DNA of 16,479 nt, taken from the NCBI GenBank assembly GCA_938003665.1, contig CALKYI010000382.1, positions 1 through 16,479 of the forward strand, written 5' to 3'. Shown here one piece after another: positions 1 to 7,333 of this stretch. Origin of the DNA: an uncultured Flavobacteriales bacterium (GTDB lineage Bacteria > Bacteroidota > Bacteroidia > Flavobacteriales_D > Sanyastnellaceae). A program made the position numbers and the translations under genes. The notes beneath the pieces are model-generated. The model was not told where the DNA came from. It was given only the letters and a program-made list of their open reading frames with translations, and searched no databases. The stretch's first letter is position 1. Every line of letters starts with the position of its first letter.

Positions 1-317
1 CCAGAAGAAGCCGCCATAATGCGCGCCTTCATTTCGGTGATGTACGAGATCAACTCGGATGAAGAGGCATTGACCTGCTGGGCCTTATCGTAGAAGGGCT
101 TGACCTTCTCTTGGTTCTGAAGGTACTTGGTCTCGAGTTCCGAGCTGGTTTCGTTGACTTTTGCATTCAACGTACCCTGCGTGGTGCGCAGGCTGTTTTC
201 CACCTTCACGAAACCATTGAGGACCTCCTTCGAAATGTTCAGTGCGAGAAGTGCGGTCAGGACGAGGTACATCATCCCGATCATCTTCTGCCTGGGTGTT
301 TCTTTAGCTCCTGCCAT
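1..317 (-). CDS. gldM: GldM/PorM, T9SS motor stator subunit (N-terminal 105 codons, partial)
   Basis: GldM (PorM) is an inner-membrane protein with one N-terminal helix and a long periplasmic part. With GldL it forms the proton-driven motor that powers type IX secretion and gliding. The visible part starts MAGAKETPRQKMIGMMYLVL, the hallmark GldM N-terminus, with the single membrane helix at about residues 12-30 and then a charged helical periplasmic start. Arg9, described as functionally important and facing the GldL transmembrane Glu in GldLM motor work, is present. The ATG at 315-317 matches the family start exactly. The gene lies 33 bp after gldL in the same orientation, so co-transcription is likely. 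The rest, and presumably gldN, lie beyond the left edge. Confidence 0.95.
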   Translation of the reverse strand, partial: MAGAKETPRQKMIGMMYLVLTALLALNISKEVLNGFVKVENSLRTTQGTLNAKVNETSSELETKYLQNQEKVKPFYDKAQQVNASSSELISYITEMKARIMAASS

Positions 318-350
318 GATTTATCTGTTCAATCAAAAAAATCACAGGGC

Positions 351-1097
351 TTATTTGCCCATAGCGTTGAGCATGTTCGCGTAAACCGTGTTCAATGAAG
401 ACAAGTTCTTGGCGAGGTCAGCGATGTTTTCTTTGTACGCCTTCGTGTCCTCCACTGAGTCACTCAAATTCTGAACGAGCTCACCCATGCTGCTGTACAG
501 CTGGCTGTTGACCTCCAATTGCTTCAATTGGCCGGCGTACATTTCGTTCAACGAGCCGAGGTTGGTGCTCATTTGCTGCATGGCAGCGCCGACTGTTTCA
601 CCCATTTCGCTTGCGTCTTTCAGTCCATTGAGGGATTCGCTCACTTGGGTGTACGTGCCGGACAATGCCTTCACTTGGTTCGTTGCTTCTTCCAATGAAT
701 CGGAGTAGTTCTGTGCTGCGGCGCCTACGTCTGCAGCCTTGCCCATTTTGGCGGCCTGTTCTCCTAGGTGGCGCATGCCGTCGCCCAAGTTGTTGATGAG
801 CTCCTCGTCGATGTTGGCCTTGGCCAGCATATCATCGAGTTGACGTGTGGGCGGCTTGGGGCCGTCCGCTGGGGTTGCCAATTCAGGATAAACCAGTGAC
901 CAGTCTGGATCTTCGTGTGGAGGTTCAAATGCAGAGAAGAAGAAGATGATCGCCTCTGTAGACAGTCCAACCACCAGCATCTCGGACGCGCCGGGATAGT
1001 GGTTGATCTTGAACATCGCTCCAATAATTACGATGGCGGCACCAATACCGTACATTTTCGCCATCAGGTTTTTCCAGCCTTTACTTCCTGGTTTCAT
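351..1097 (-). CDS. gldL: GldL/PorL, T9SS motor subunit
   Basis: GldL is the inner-membrane partner of GldM in the proton-motive-force-driven T9SS/gliding motor. The 248-residue product begins MKPGSKGWKNLMAKMYGIGA and has two membrane helices, about residues 11-31 and 40-57, followed by a long cytoplasmic region with predicted coiled coil (about 95-245, rich in Leu, Ala, Asn and Glu). Glu48, inside helix 2, matches the conserved membrane Glu (Glu49 in Flavobacterium johnsoniae numbering, from memory) linked to proton coupling. The length fits the family. It sits between gldK (69 bp gap) and gldM (33 bp gap) in the standard porPKLM order. Confidence 0.95.
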   Translation of the reverse strand: MKPGSKGWKNLMAKMYGIGAAIVIIGAMFKINHYPGASEMLVVGLSTEAIIFFFSAFEPPHEDPDWSLVYPELATPADGPKPPTRQLDDMLAKANIDEELINNLGDGMRHLGEQAAKMGKAADVGAAAQNYSDSLEEATNQVKALSGTYTQVSESLNGLKDASEMGETVGAAMQQMSTNLGSLNEMYAGQLKQLEVNSQLYSSMGELVQNLSDSVEDTKAYKENIADLAKNLSSLNTVYANMLNAMGK

Positions 1098-1142
1098 TTT
1101 TTACTTGCTTTTGGTTTCAATTTTATTTCTCGCAGTTCGAAG

Positions 1143-1158
1143 CGGTGCTGAGTCACCG
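1143..1158. repeat. Small hairpin CGGTG-6 nt-CACCG between gldK and gldL
   Basis: Perfect 5-bp inverted repeat in the 69-bp gldK-gldL gap. The minus-strand sequence after it lacks a T-tract, so it is not a standard terminator. It could adjust the ratio of the lipoprotein ring subunit to the motor subunits. Confidence 0.3.
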
Positions 1159-1166
1159 GTATCGAA

Positions 1167-2531
1167 TTAGTTCCATTCTTCGGGGTCGCCGCTCTTTCCG
1201 CGTCCCATGTACGACATCACACTACGGAAGCCGATGTATGCCTTGCTTGTATCGCGGTATTCAAATGAACGCGTACCAGTCTGGCAATAGTATCCGATGT
1301 CCTTCCACGATCCGCCGCGGGTTACTTTGCGGTGCAGGGCAGGGGGGTCTGTGACCTTTGCGTGGTACGAGTACTCTGGGCTGAGTTCGTGCGAGAACTC
1401 GTAAACCGTTTCGTCGTAAGCCGTGCTCGTCCACTCTGCGACGTTTCCGGCCATGTTGTACAGTCCGTAGTCGTTCGGGCTATAGCTCGTAATGTCAACC
1501 GTGTAAGCACCACCATCTTCAACGTAATCGCCGCGCATGGGCTTGAAGTTGGCCAATGGACAACCCTGGGCATTTCGCATGTAAGGACCACCCCATGGGA
1601 ATGGACTCAATTCCAGGCCACCGCGAGCAGCGTATTCCCATTCTGCCTCGGTTGGCAAACGGAACCGCTGAACGTCCGATTGGCCGTTGCTGTTGCGCCA
1701 GTTGTTCATCAACTGGGTTCTCCACGCGTTGAATGCTTTTGCTTGGCTCCAAGTAACACCCACTACCGGATAGTTGTCATAGGCCGGGTGCCAGAAGTAG
1801 TCTGCCAACGGCTCGTTGAAACCATACGTGAAGTCACGCACCCATACGAGGGTATCGGGATAAATGTTGATGGTCTCTTCGACAACAAATTGCGAACGAT
1901 CGCTGTGACCACGCACCGAGTGCAATTGGTTCAGGCTGTTCGTTTCACCGAATTCAGAATCTCGGCTTTCTTTGCTCGCCGCAGCGTCAAAGTTCAACCA
2001 CCAGTAGCGGAAATTCAGCTTTCGCGTGTCGTATTGACGGCGGTTGTAGTACTGGTCAGACCCTTGCAGGAAGTACTCATCGTAAAGCAGGTCGAAGATG
2101 TCTTCATCTTCCCAGTTGATGGGTGTTTCCCAATTGAGGATGTACCCCTTATCGATGAAACGGTCCAATTCAATGCCGTCTTCGGTTTCAGCGAAGAAGT
2201 AATCTTCGTTGTCGTCTTCTGCAAGGGTGTTGCGGTACAAGGAGTCCTTGACCCATTCGCAGAATTGACGGTATTCGTTGTTTGAGATTTCGTGAACATC
2301 GATGTAGAAGGCCGGGATGGTCACCGTCTTCGATCGTGTGTTCATGGCGAAGGGAACATCTTGGTCACTCGGGCCCATGGTGTAGGAGCCGAGGTGGATG
2401 TAGTTCATGCCGTATGGATTCACTTGAATCCATTGTTCACGGGGATAAACTCCAACCAATTCGCCTTGGGGTCCGGCTGTGCAGCTGAACAACGCAGCAG
2501 CCGTAATGAGGATGAGAAGGATGTTTTTCAT
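1167..2531 (-). CDS. gldK: GldK/PorK, T9SS outer-membrane-ring lipoprotein
   Basis: GldK/PorK is a lipoprotein that, with GldN/PorN, builds the periplasmic ring under the outer membrane in the T9SS. The 454-residue product has a lipoprotein signal: hydrophobic residues 4-15 and a lipobox LFSC with Cys17 as the predicted lipidation site. The rest is a formylglycine-generating-enzyme/SUMF1-like fold: FYIDVHEISNNEY (about 75-87), RLPTEAEWEYAARGG (about 290-305), then a GNVAEWTS and a TRGGSW motif and a C-terminal IGFRSV. The two-Cys active site of true FGEs (CxxxxC) is reduced to one Cys in the CQTGTRS segment, as expected for a structural GldK. GldJ is a paralogue with the same fold, but the position directly before gldL-gldM supports gldK. 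Confidence 0.93.
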   Translation of the reverse strand: MKNILLILITAAALFSCTAGPQGELVGVYPREQWIQVNPYGMNYIHLGSYTMGPSDQDVPFAMNTRSKTVTIPAFYIDVHEISNNEYRQFCEWVKDSLYRNTLAEDDNEDYFFAETEDGIELDRFIDKGYILNWETPINWEDEDIFDLLYDEYFLQGSDQYYNRRQYDTRKLNFRYWWLNFDAAASKESRDSEFGETNSLNQLHSVRGHSDRSQFVVEETINIYPDTLVWVRDFTYGFNEPLADYFWHPAYDNYPVVGVTWSQAKAFNAWRTQLMNNWRNSNGQSDVQRFRLPTEAEWEYAARGGLELSPFPWGGPYMRNAQGCPLANFKPMRGDYVEDGGAYTVDITSYSPNDYGLYNMAGNVAEWTSTAYDETVYEFSHELSPEYSYHAKVTDPPALHRKVTRGGSWKDIGYYCQTGTRSFEYRDTSKAYIGFRSVMSYMGRGKSGDPEEWN

Positions 2532-2546
2532 GTTGCTTGCAGGCTA

Positions 2547-2562
2547 ATCCTAGAAATAGGAT
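2547..2562. repeat. Small hairpin ATCCTA-GAAA-TAGGAT between porP and gldK
   Basis: Perfect 6-bp inverted repeat with a four-base loop in the 72-bp gap before gldK, with no T-run after it on the minus strand. It may be an mRNA-processing or regulatory hairpin within the operon; function unknown. Confidence 0.35.
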
Positions 2563-2603
2563 ATACGAGTACTAACTCCAATTTGTTGCTGTTTCGTATT
2601 CCG

Positions 2604-3563
2604 TTAGAGGAAACGAGGGTTTGCGTAGCGGTTCGTCACCGGGATGGTTTCGAATTTGAAGCAGTAGCTCAGGAATACCTCATGAGAACCTGAGGAATAG
2701 TTACTTAGTTCAGATGTCGTCGCATCATAGCTGTATCCCAGGCGGAACACTTGTTGCGACGTGCTGGTGCGATCGCTCGACTCCATGGCATATTCAAAAC
2801 CAACTGTAGGAGCGACGGCGTCGCCAGGACGCCAGCTCACACCGCCCCATACCATTTGGTTCCACAATACGTTGACATTCACGTCAGCTATGGTGGCTGC
2901 GAGGTCTGTTTTGGCCAACACGTTCGTACGGAGCAACAAGTAGTCGCCGTCCAATGGGTGCGTGTAACCGCCCATTGCGTATATGTGCCGGCGGGGCTGA
3001 ATGCTCAAATCTGCCAATTCTTGCTCGAGCAGATGGGTAGCGGAAATCCCTGCGTAAAACGAACCAGGCTTGCGGATGAACACACCGAAATCAAGGTCAA
3101 TTGTGCTCGAAGACGTCTCGTTGTTCGGAATGGCCGCGTCCTGCGTGTAGTCGTCAATGGCAATCCAGTCGTTGCCCAACTTCTTCTGGAACATCGTCGC
3201 TGAGAGACCAGCGCTGACAATAGCACCGTTGGAAAGCGGCTCCAAGTGATATGCATAACCCAAGCGCGCCATCATGTTCTCCTCTTGGCCGAGGGCGTCC
3301 TGGTAAACGGAGAGCAACACGCCTCCCTTCAATGGATCAACGAATGTGTGTGCCGTCAACATGGACGTGTTGGGGTCGCGATCGAGTCCTTCCCATTGGT
3401 TGCGGTAGGTTCCTGAAACGCATGTCAAATCGCTGTTTCCTGCTACGGCGGGATTGAACGACGCAGGCTCCATGTACCACTGGGTAAACTGTGGGTCTTG
3501 CTGAGCAGTCAGGGTGCTCAAGGCCAAGGAACAAGCGCTCGCGAGGAGTAGAAGTCGAGTCAT
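2604..3563 (-). CDS. porP: PorP/SprF family T9SS outer-membrane protein
   Basis: PorP/SprF proteins are outer-membrane beta-barrels of the T9SS that associate with the PorK/N ring and with secreted adhesins such as SprB. The 319-residue product has a signal peptide (residues 1-20, likely cleavage after Leu-Thr-Ala). It is followed by the family signature QQDPQFTQWYMEPASFNPAV at about 21-40, alternating aromatic/polar strands, and a C-terminal strand ending NPRFL. As the first gene of the porP-K-L-M set it is best called porP; sprF-like paralogues are common in these genomes, so the symbol is positional. The 120-bp gap upstream is the longest on this side and may hold a promoter. A TATATTAG box on the minus strand at 3618-3625 is a one-mismatch -7 match, but it lacks a good -33 partner. 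Confidence 0.92.
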   Translation of the reverse strand: MTRLLLLASACSLALSTLTAQQDPQFTQWYMEPASFNPAVAGNSDLTCVSGTYRNQWEGLDRDPNTSMLTAHTFVDPLKGGVLLSVYQDALGQEENMMARLGYAYHLEPLSNGAIVSAGLSATMFQKKLGNDWIAIDDYTQDAAIPNNETSSSTIDLDFGVFIRKPGSFYAGISATHLLEQELADLSIQPRRHIYAMGGYTHPLDGDYLLLRTNVLAKTDLAATIADVNVNVLWNQMVWGGVSWRPGDAVAPTVGFEYAMESSDRTSTSQQVFRLGYSYDATTSELSNYSSGSHEVFLSYCFKFETIPVTNRYANPRFL

Positions 3564-3683
3564 GTTAACTAGTTGATTTACAGCAGGTTTTTTCTCGAGG
3601 GAGAATCCCCAAGAACGCTAATATAGAGAAATTCTAAAACTTGTGAATTCTCGGCCTGCAAATCTGCGGCTCGACGCCTTGAA

Positions 3684-4844
3684 TCAGTTGAGTTTTTGGA
3701 GGGTTTTCCACCACCGATCCGGCATCTTTCCGGCGCTCGCTTCGAGGTAATCCTCATAGGCACATCCGACGATGTGCGCTCCCGTTTTTTGGCCGGGGAA
3801 TGGCACTTCCATCCACCAACGGTCGCTTTTGCTGGATTTGTAGAAAACCACGGCCTGTTCTACGTCACTCAAGTCCACCACGTAACGCGCATACTCATCC
3901 AAACCACACTTGGGGTAGTCGGATTTTTGAGCATAAATGCCGTCGAGCACATGCCACACGACTTGGCCGATGAGCTGAGCGCCCAGGTTGCGGTTATCGA
4001 GGTCGGGGTTGTGTTCGAAAATACCGATGGCCTTCATCTGATCGCTCATGCCAGCGTAGCGCGCCAGTTGGCACATGGTGCGGGCATCGATTCCGTTTGG
4101 TCCTGCATCGGCATGGGCTATGTGATCCGAGCCCTGAATGACCGATGTGTCGATGGAGATGAGGTCGGCATCGCGAAGCACCGGTTCCATCAACGCCGGG
4201 TTTCGGTTGATCTCGCCTAGCCGGATGCTTTCGAATTGCATCTTGTCAAGCAACTCCAGCGTATCGGGATCGGTGAGGTACCCCTGGTGGCCGACGTTCG
4301 TGTAATTGAACAGGTAGTTCGGCTCATGCAGGATGATGTCGTTCATGAAGTTCCGCGACGTCCCTTGGTCGGGGTCGGCGCCAAAATCCAGTCGGGAATC
4401 GAGGGTGACCAGTTGAACCGGTTTTCCGAACGGTTGAAGGGCGCGGTACAAGGCAGTGGTAAGATCCTGGCCGCCCCCAAGCACGACGGGGATGATGCCC
4501 TGCTGCGTCAATTCGGCGACGACGGATTGCACCGCAGCCGCTGTGTCGGCCTCTGTAGCTCCTGGTCGCAGGTCGCCGAGGTCGATGGTGGTCTGCCAAT
4601 GTGCATGTGGCGTCAAACGGTACAGCACTTCACGGATGCGTGCCGGGCCTTCACTGCACCCTTCGTTGTCACCGCTCTTTCGCCCATCCATGACGCCGAA
4701 TAGGGCTACGCGTGCACCCTCCAATTCCGGACGGTGGTCGAATTGGTGAACGTCGATGCGTTCGGCGATGCGCTGGGAGCCCTCCGCATTGCTGTAATGC
4801 GGGGTGGTTACCGATTCAAACAGGTCGTAAATGCCATCCAACAT
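3684..4844 (-). CDS. Arginase/formimidoylglutamase-fold protein with degraded metal site
   Basis: The fold is that of ureohydrolases (arginase, agmatinase, formimidoylglutamase), which hydrolyse guanidino or formimino groups at a two-manganese centre. All three metal motifs are recognisable but altered. GGxHD is GGGQD (residues 123-127, His to Gln126); DAHxD is DSRLD (149-153, His to Arg151, both Asp kept); SxDxD is SIDTS (230-234, second Asp to Ser234). Three of the six usual metal ligands are therefore gone, so hydrolase activity is doubtful despite the name automated annotation is likely to give. I chose the ATG at 4842-4844; a TTG three codons upstream is the alternative (389 aa instead of 386). 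The gene lies between topA and porP on the same strand. A non-catalytic role is inferred and its nature unknown. Confidence 0.85.
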   Translation of the reverse strand: MLDGIYDLFESVTTPHYSNAEGSQRIAERIDVHQFDHRPELEGARVALFGVMDGRKSGDNEGCSEGPARIREVLYRLTPHAHWQTTIDLGDLRPGATEADTAAAVQSVVAELTQQGIIPVVLGGGQDLTTALYRALQPFGKPVQLVTLDSRLDFGADPDQGTSRNFMNDIILHEPNYLFNYTNVGHQGYLTDPDTLELLDKMQFESIRLGEINRNPALMEPVLRDADLISIDTSVIQGSDHIAHADAGPNGIDARTMCQLARYAGMSDQMKAIGIFEHNPDLDNRNLGAQLIGQVVWHVLDGIYAQKSDYPKCGLDEYARYVVDLSDVEQAVVFYKSSKSDRWWMEVPFPGQKTGAHIVGCAYEDYLEASAGKMPDRWWKTLQKLN

Positions 4845-4865
4845 GGAAGGCAATTTCGCGGATTA

Positions 4866-4915
4866 CAGCGGCAGAAGCGCTGAAAACCGGAAAGGTTGCT
4901 GACACCGACTCGGTG
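4866..4915. repeat. Three consecutive small inverted repeats between topA and the arginase-like gene
   Basis: Three perfect hairpins follow one another: CAGCG-7 nt-CGCTG (4866-4882), AACC-5 nt-GGTT (4885-4897), and CACCGA-1 nt-TCGGTG (4903-4915). None is followed by a T-tract on the minus strand, so they are not clear intrinsic terminators. They could fold the topA-downstream mRNA (attenuation or processing), or the last could be a 13-bp protein-binding palindrome. Confidence 0.4.
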
Positions 4916-4924
4916 ATATTCTGC

Positions 4925-7240
4925 TCAGCTTTTTCGGCGGCGGCCTTTCGGACGCTTCGCCGCTTCTTCGATCAATTCTTGGGCGCGTTCCCACGTGATC
5001 GAACCGGGGTCTTCCGTCTTCGGAATGGTGACGTTTTTCTTGCCGGCCTTGATGTACGGTCCGTAACGTCCCTCCAAGATCCGCACGGTTTCATCCTCTT
5101 CAAAGACCTTGATCAAAGCTTTGGCGTCCGCCGCTTTCTTGGCAACAATCAGTTCAATCGCCCGCGTCAAGGTCACCGTGTAGGGGTCGTCCCCGTCTGC
5201 GGCCTTGAGCGAAACGAATGTTCCGTCGTAGCGGACGTAGGGACCGAATCGACCAATGGCCGCAGTCACCACCTTGCCTTCGTGCTCGCCCAGTCGCCGT
5301 GGCAACTTGAACAAGTCCAAGGCCTCTTCTAATGTGATGGTTTCCAGGCTCTGGGTCTTCAGCAGTGAAGCGAATTCTTTTTTCTCGTCGTCGGGATCGC
5401 CGACTTGCGCGAGCGGACCGTACCGACCGATGCGAAACAAGAGGGTCTTGCCCCTCTCGGGGTGTTGACCCAAGATGCGCTCACCCGAGGCGCGTTCCGC
5501 GTTTTCTTGGGTGTTGTCCACATCTTTTTTGAAGCCGTGGTAGAAGTCCTTGAGCATGGTGCGCCAATCCATTTGGCCTTGCGCGATGACGTCAAATTTC
5601 TCCTCCACTTCAGCGGTGAAGTTGAAATCCATGATGTTGTCAAAATGCTGGAGCAAGAAGTCGTTCACGACCATGCCGATGTCCGTTGGGAAGAGCTTAG
5701 CACGCTCGACCCCGGTGTTTTCTGTCTCGGTTTTCGCTTTGACTTGGCCGTTGTTCAAGGTCAAGACGCGGAAATCACGTGGTGTCCCGTCGCGGTCGCC
5801 TTTCTCTACGTAGCCGCGCTTCTGCACCGTGGAGATGGTTGGGGCATAGGTAGAAGGTCGACCAATGCCCAGCTCTTCCAACCGTTTGACGAGGCTCGCT
5901 TCCGTGTAACGCGGCGCATGCTTCGAAAACCGCTCGGTGGCGACGATGCTCGTGCAGGGCAGCGTTTGCCCTTCTTTCATCGCAGGCAATCGGCCTTCTT
6001 GTTCCTTGTCGTCGCCTTCATCGTCCTTGCCTTCGAGGTAAACCTTGAGGAAGCCATCGAAGGTGATGACCTGACCTTTCGCAGCGAAATTTTCCTCGCG
6101 GGTCGAAACTGCAATGGTAGCAGTGGTGTTTTCCAATTCCGCTTCCGCCATCTGTGAAGAAACGGTGCGCTTCCAAATCAGGTCGTAGAGGCGTTCTTGA
6201 TCGCGTTCGCCCGTCATGGACTTGCGGCCCAAATCGGACGGGCGAATGGCCTCGTGCGCTTCTTGCGCGCCTTTGGATTTTTTGCCGGTGTACTGTTTGG
6301 GGTTGGAATACTTTTCACCGTATTCGTCCGTGATGACTTGTTTGGCTTGCTTCAGGGCAAGGTCGCTCAAGTTGGTGCTGTCCGTACGCATATAAGTGAT
6401 GAGACCACTTTCGTACAGGCCTTGTGCCACGCGCATGGTGCGTGAAACGGAGAAACCGAGCTTACGCGAAGCTTCTTGCTGCAGGGTTGATGTTGTAAAT
6501 GGTGCCGCCGGCTTGCGCTTGGTGGGCTTGGTGACAAGGGACTTCACCATGTACTCCGCTCCAATGCAATCGGTCAAGAAGGCGTTGGCATCGGCTTCGG
6601 TTTTGAACCGTTGATTCAATGGGGCTTTGATGGTCAGCCCGTCGACCGTGAACTCGCCGACCACACGGAAATCGGTTACGGGTTGGAAAGCAGCAATTTC
6701 GCGCTCGCGCTCCACGATGATGCGCACCGCGACGCTTTGGACGCGACCCGCACTCAGCCCGGGCTTCACTTTCTTCCACAGCACGGGACTCAAATCAAAG
6801 CCTACCAGTCGATCCAGGATTCTTCGAGCCTGTTGAGCATTCACCAAGTTGACGTCAACCGTTCGGGGGTTTTCAATCGACTTGAGGATGGCCGTTTTGG
6901 TGATTTCCGAGAAGACAATGCGCTTCGTGGATTCCGGCTTGAGTTTCAACGTTTCATATAAGTGCCACGAAATGGCTTCTCCTTCGCGGTCCTCATCCGT
7001 CGCGAGCCATACCACTTCAGCCTTGGATGCCGCCTGCTTTAATTCTTTGACGAGCTGTTTTTTGTCGTCAGCCACCACGTATTTGGGTTCAAATCCCTTC
7101 TCCACATCCACACTCTCACTGCCCTTGGGAAGGTCCCGAATGTGCCCGTAACTGCTCTTGACTACGAAGTCTTTGCCCAGGTAACCTTCGATGGTTTTGG
7201 CCTTTGCAGGGGACTCGACGATGACTAAATTTTTCGACAT
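4925..7240 (-). CDS. topA: DNA topoisomerase I (type IA)
   Basis: TopA relaxes negative supercoils by cutting one DNA strand through a tyrosine link. Toprim domain: VIVESPAKAKTI (6-17, catalytic Glu9) and ATDEDREGE (80-88, acidic Asp82/Asp84/Glu86). The active-site Tyr283 lies in the SGLITYMRTDSTNLS motif. The C-terminus has several GRxGPY repeats (Topo C-terminal repeats) and ends in a basic GRRRKS tail. No four-Cys zinc ribbons are present, unlike E. coli TopA. I chose the ATG at 7238-7240 (771 aa) because MSKNLVIVESPAK is where the family begins. The reading frame stays open 28 codons further upstream, but that extension is not family-like and overlaps the promoter region. TopA heads the leftward gene set, diverging from the GT-C-like gene. 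Confidence 0.96.
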   Translation of the reverse strand: MSKNLVIVESPAKAKTIEGYLGKDFVVKSSYGHIRDLPKGSESVDVEKGFEPKYVVADDKKQLVKELKQAASKAEVVWLATDEDREGEAISWHLYETLKLKPESTKRIVFSEITKTAILKSIENPRTVDVNLVNAQQARRILDRLVGFDLSPVLWKKVKPGLSAGRVQSVAVRIIVEREREIAAFQPVTDFRVVGEFTVDGLTIKAPLNQRFKTEADANAFLTDCIGAEYMVKSLVTKPTKRKPAAPFTTSTLQQEASRKLGFSVSRTMRVAQGLYESGLITYMRTDSTNLSDLALKQAKQVITDEYGEKYSNPKQYTGKKSKGAQEAHEAIRPSDLGRKSMTGERDQERLYDLIWKRTVSSQMAEAELENTTATIAVSTREENFAAKGQVITFDGFLKVYLEGKDDEGDDKEQEGRLPAMKEGQTLPCTSIVATERFSKHAPRYTEASLVKRLEELGIGRPSTYAPTISTVQKRGYVEKGDRDGTPRDFRVLTLNNGQVKAKTETENTGVERAKLFPTDIGMVVNDFLLQHFDNIMDFNFTAEVEEKFDVIAQGQMDWRTMLKDFYHGFKKDVDNTQENAERASGERILGQHPERGKTLLFRIGRYGPLAQVGDPDDEKKEFASLLKTQSLETITLEEALDLFKLPRRLGEHEGKVVTAAIGRFGPYVRYDGTFVSLKAADGDDPYTVTLTRAIELIVAKKAADAKALIKVFEEDETVRILEGRYGPYIKAGKKNVTIPKTEDPGSITWERAQELIEEAAKRPKGRRRKS

Positions 7241-7261
7241 GTGCTCGCTTGAAATCGAACG

Positions 7262-7294
7262 CAAAGAAAGGGACGGAATTTCAATTCGAGCAAA
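7262..7294 (-). promoter_or_regulatory. Candidate topA promoter (Bacteroidota type)
   Basis: On the minus strand a TTTG (7294-7291) is followed after 21 nt by TTTCTTTG (7269-7262), one mismatch from the Bacteroidota -7 consensus TAnnTTTG. Predicted transcription starts near 7258, about 18 nt before the topA ATG. This rests on motif and spacing only. Confidence 0.4.
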
Positions 7295-7323
7295 TTGCGT
7301 TCTGAGCGGAGGGTGTAATTTCA
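7295..7323 (+). promoter_or_regulatory. Weak candidate promoter for the GT-C-like gene
   Basis: TTG at 7295-7297 is followed after 18 nt by TAATTTCA (7316-7323), which keeps TA and TT of TAnnTTTG but has two mismatches. If used, the start would lie only a few nt before the ATG at 7334. It overlaps the -33 region of the divergent topA promoter, so the two may interfere. Confidence 0.25.
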
Positions 7324-7333
7324 CGCCCAGAAC

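Noticed and set aside
1332..2285. 317-codon open frame on the plus strand opposite gldK
   Set aside because: Shadow of gldK's codon bias; no domain, and a real lipoprotein gene occupies the other strand.
3618..3625. Promoter for porP from the minus-strand box TATATTAG
   Set aside because: One mismatch from the -7 consensus, but no TTG at the needed distance upstream; too weak to list as a feature.
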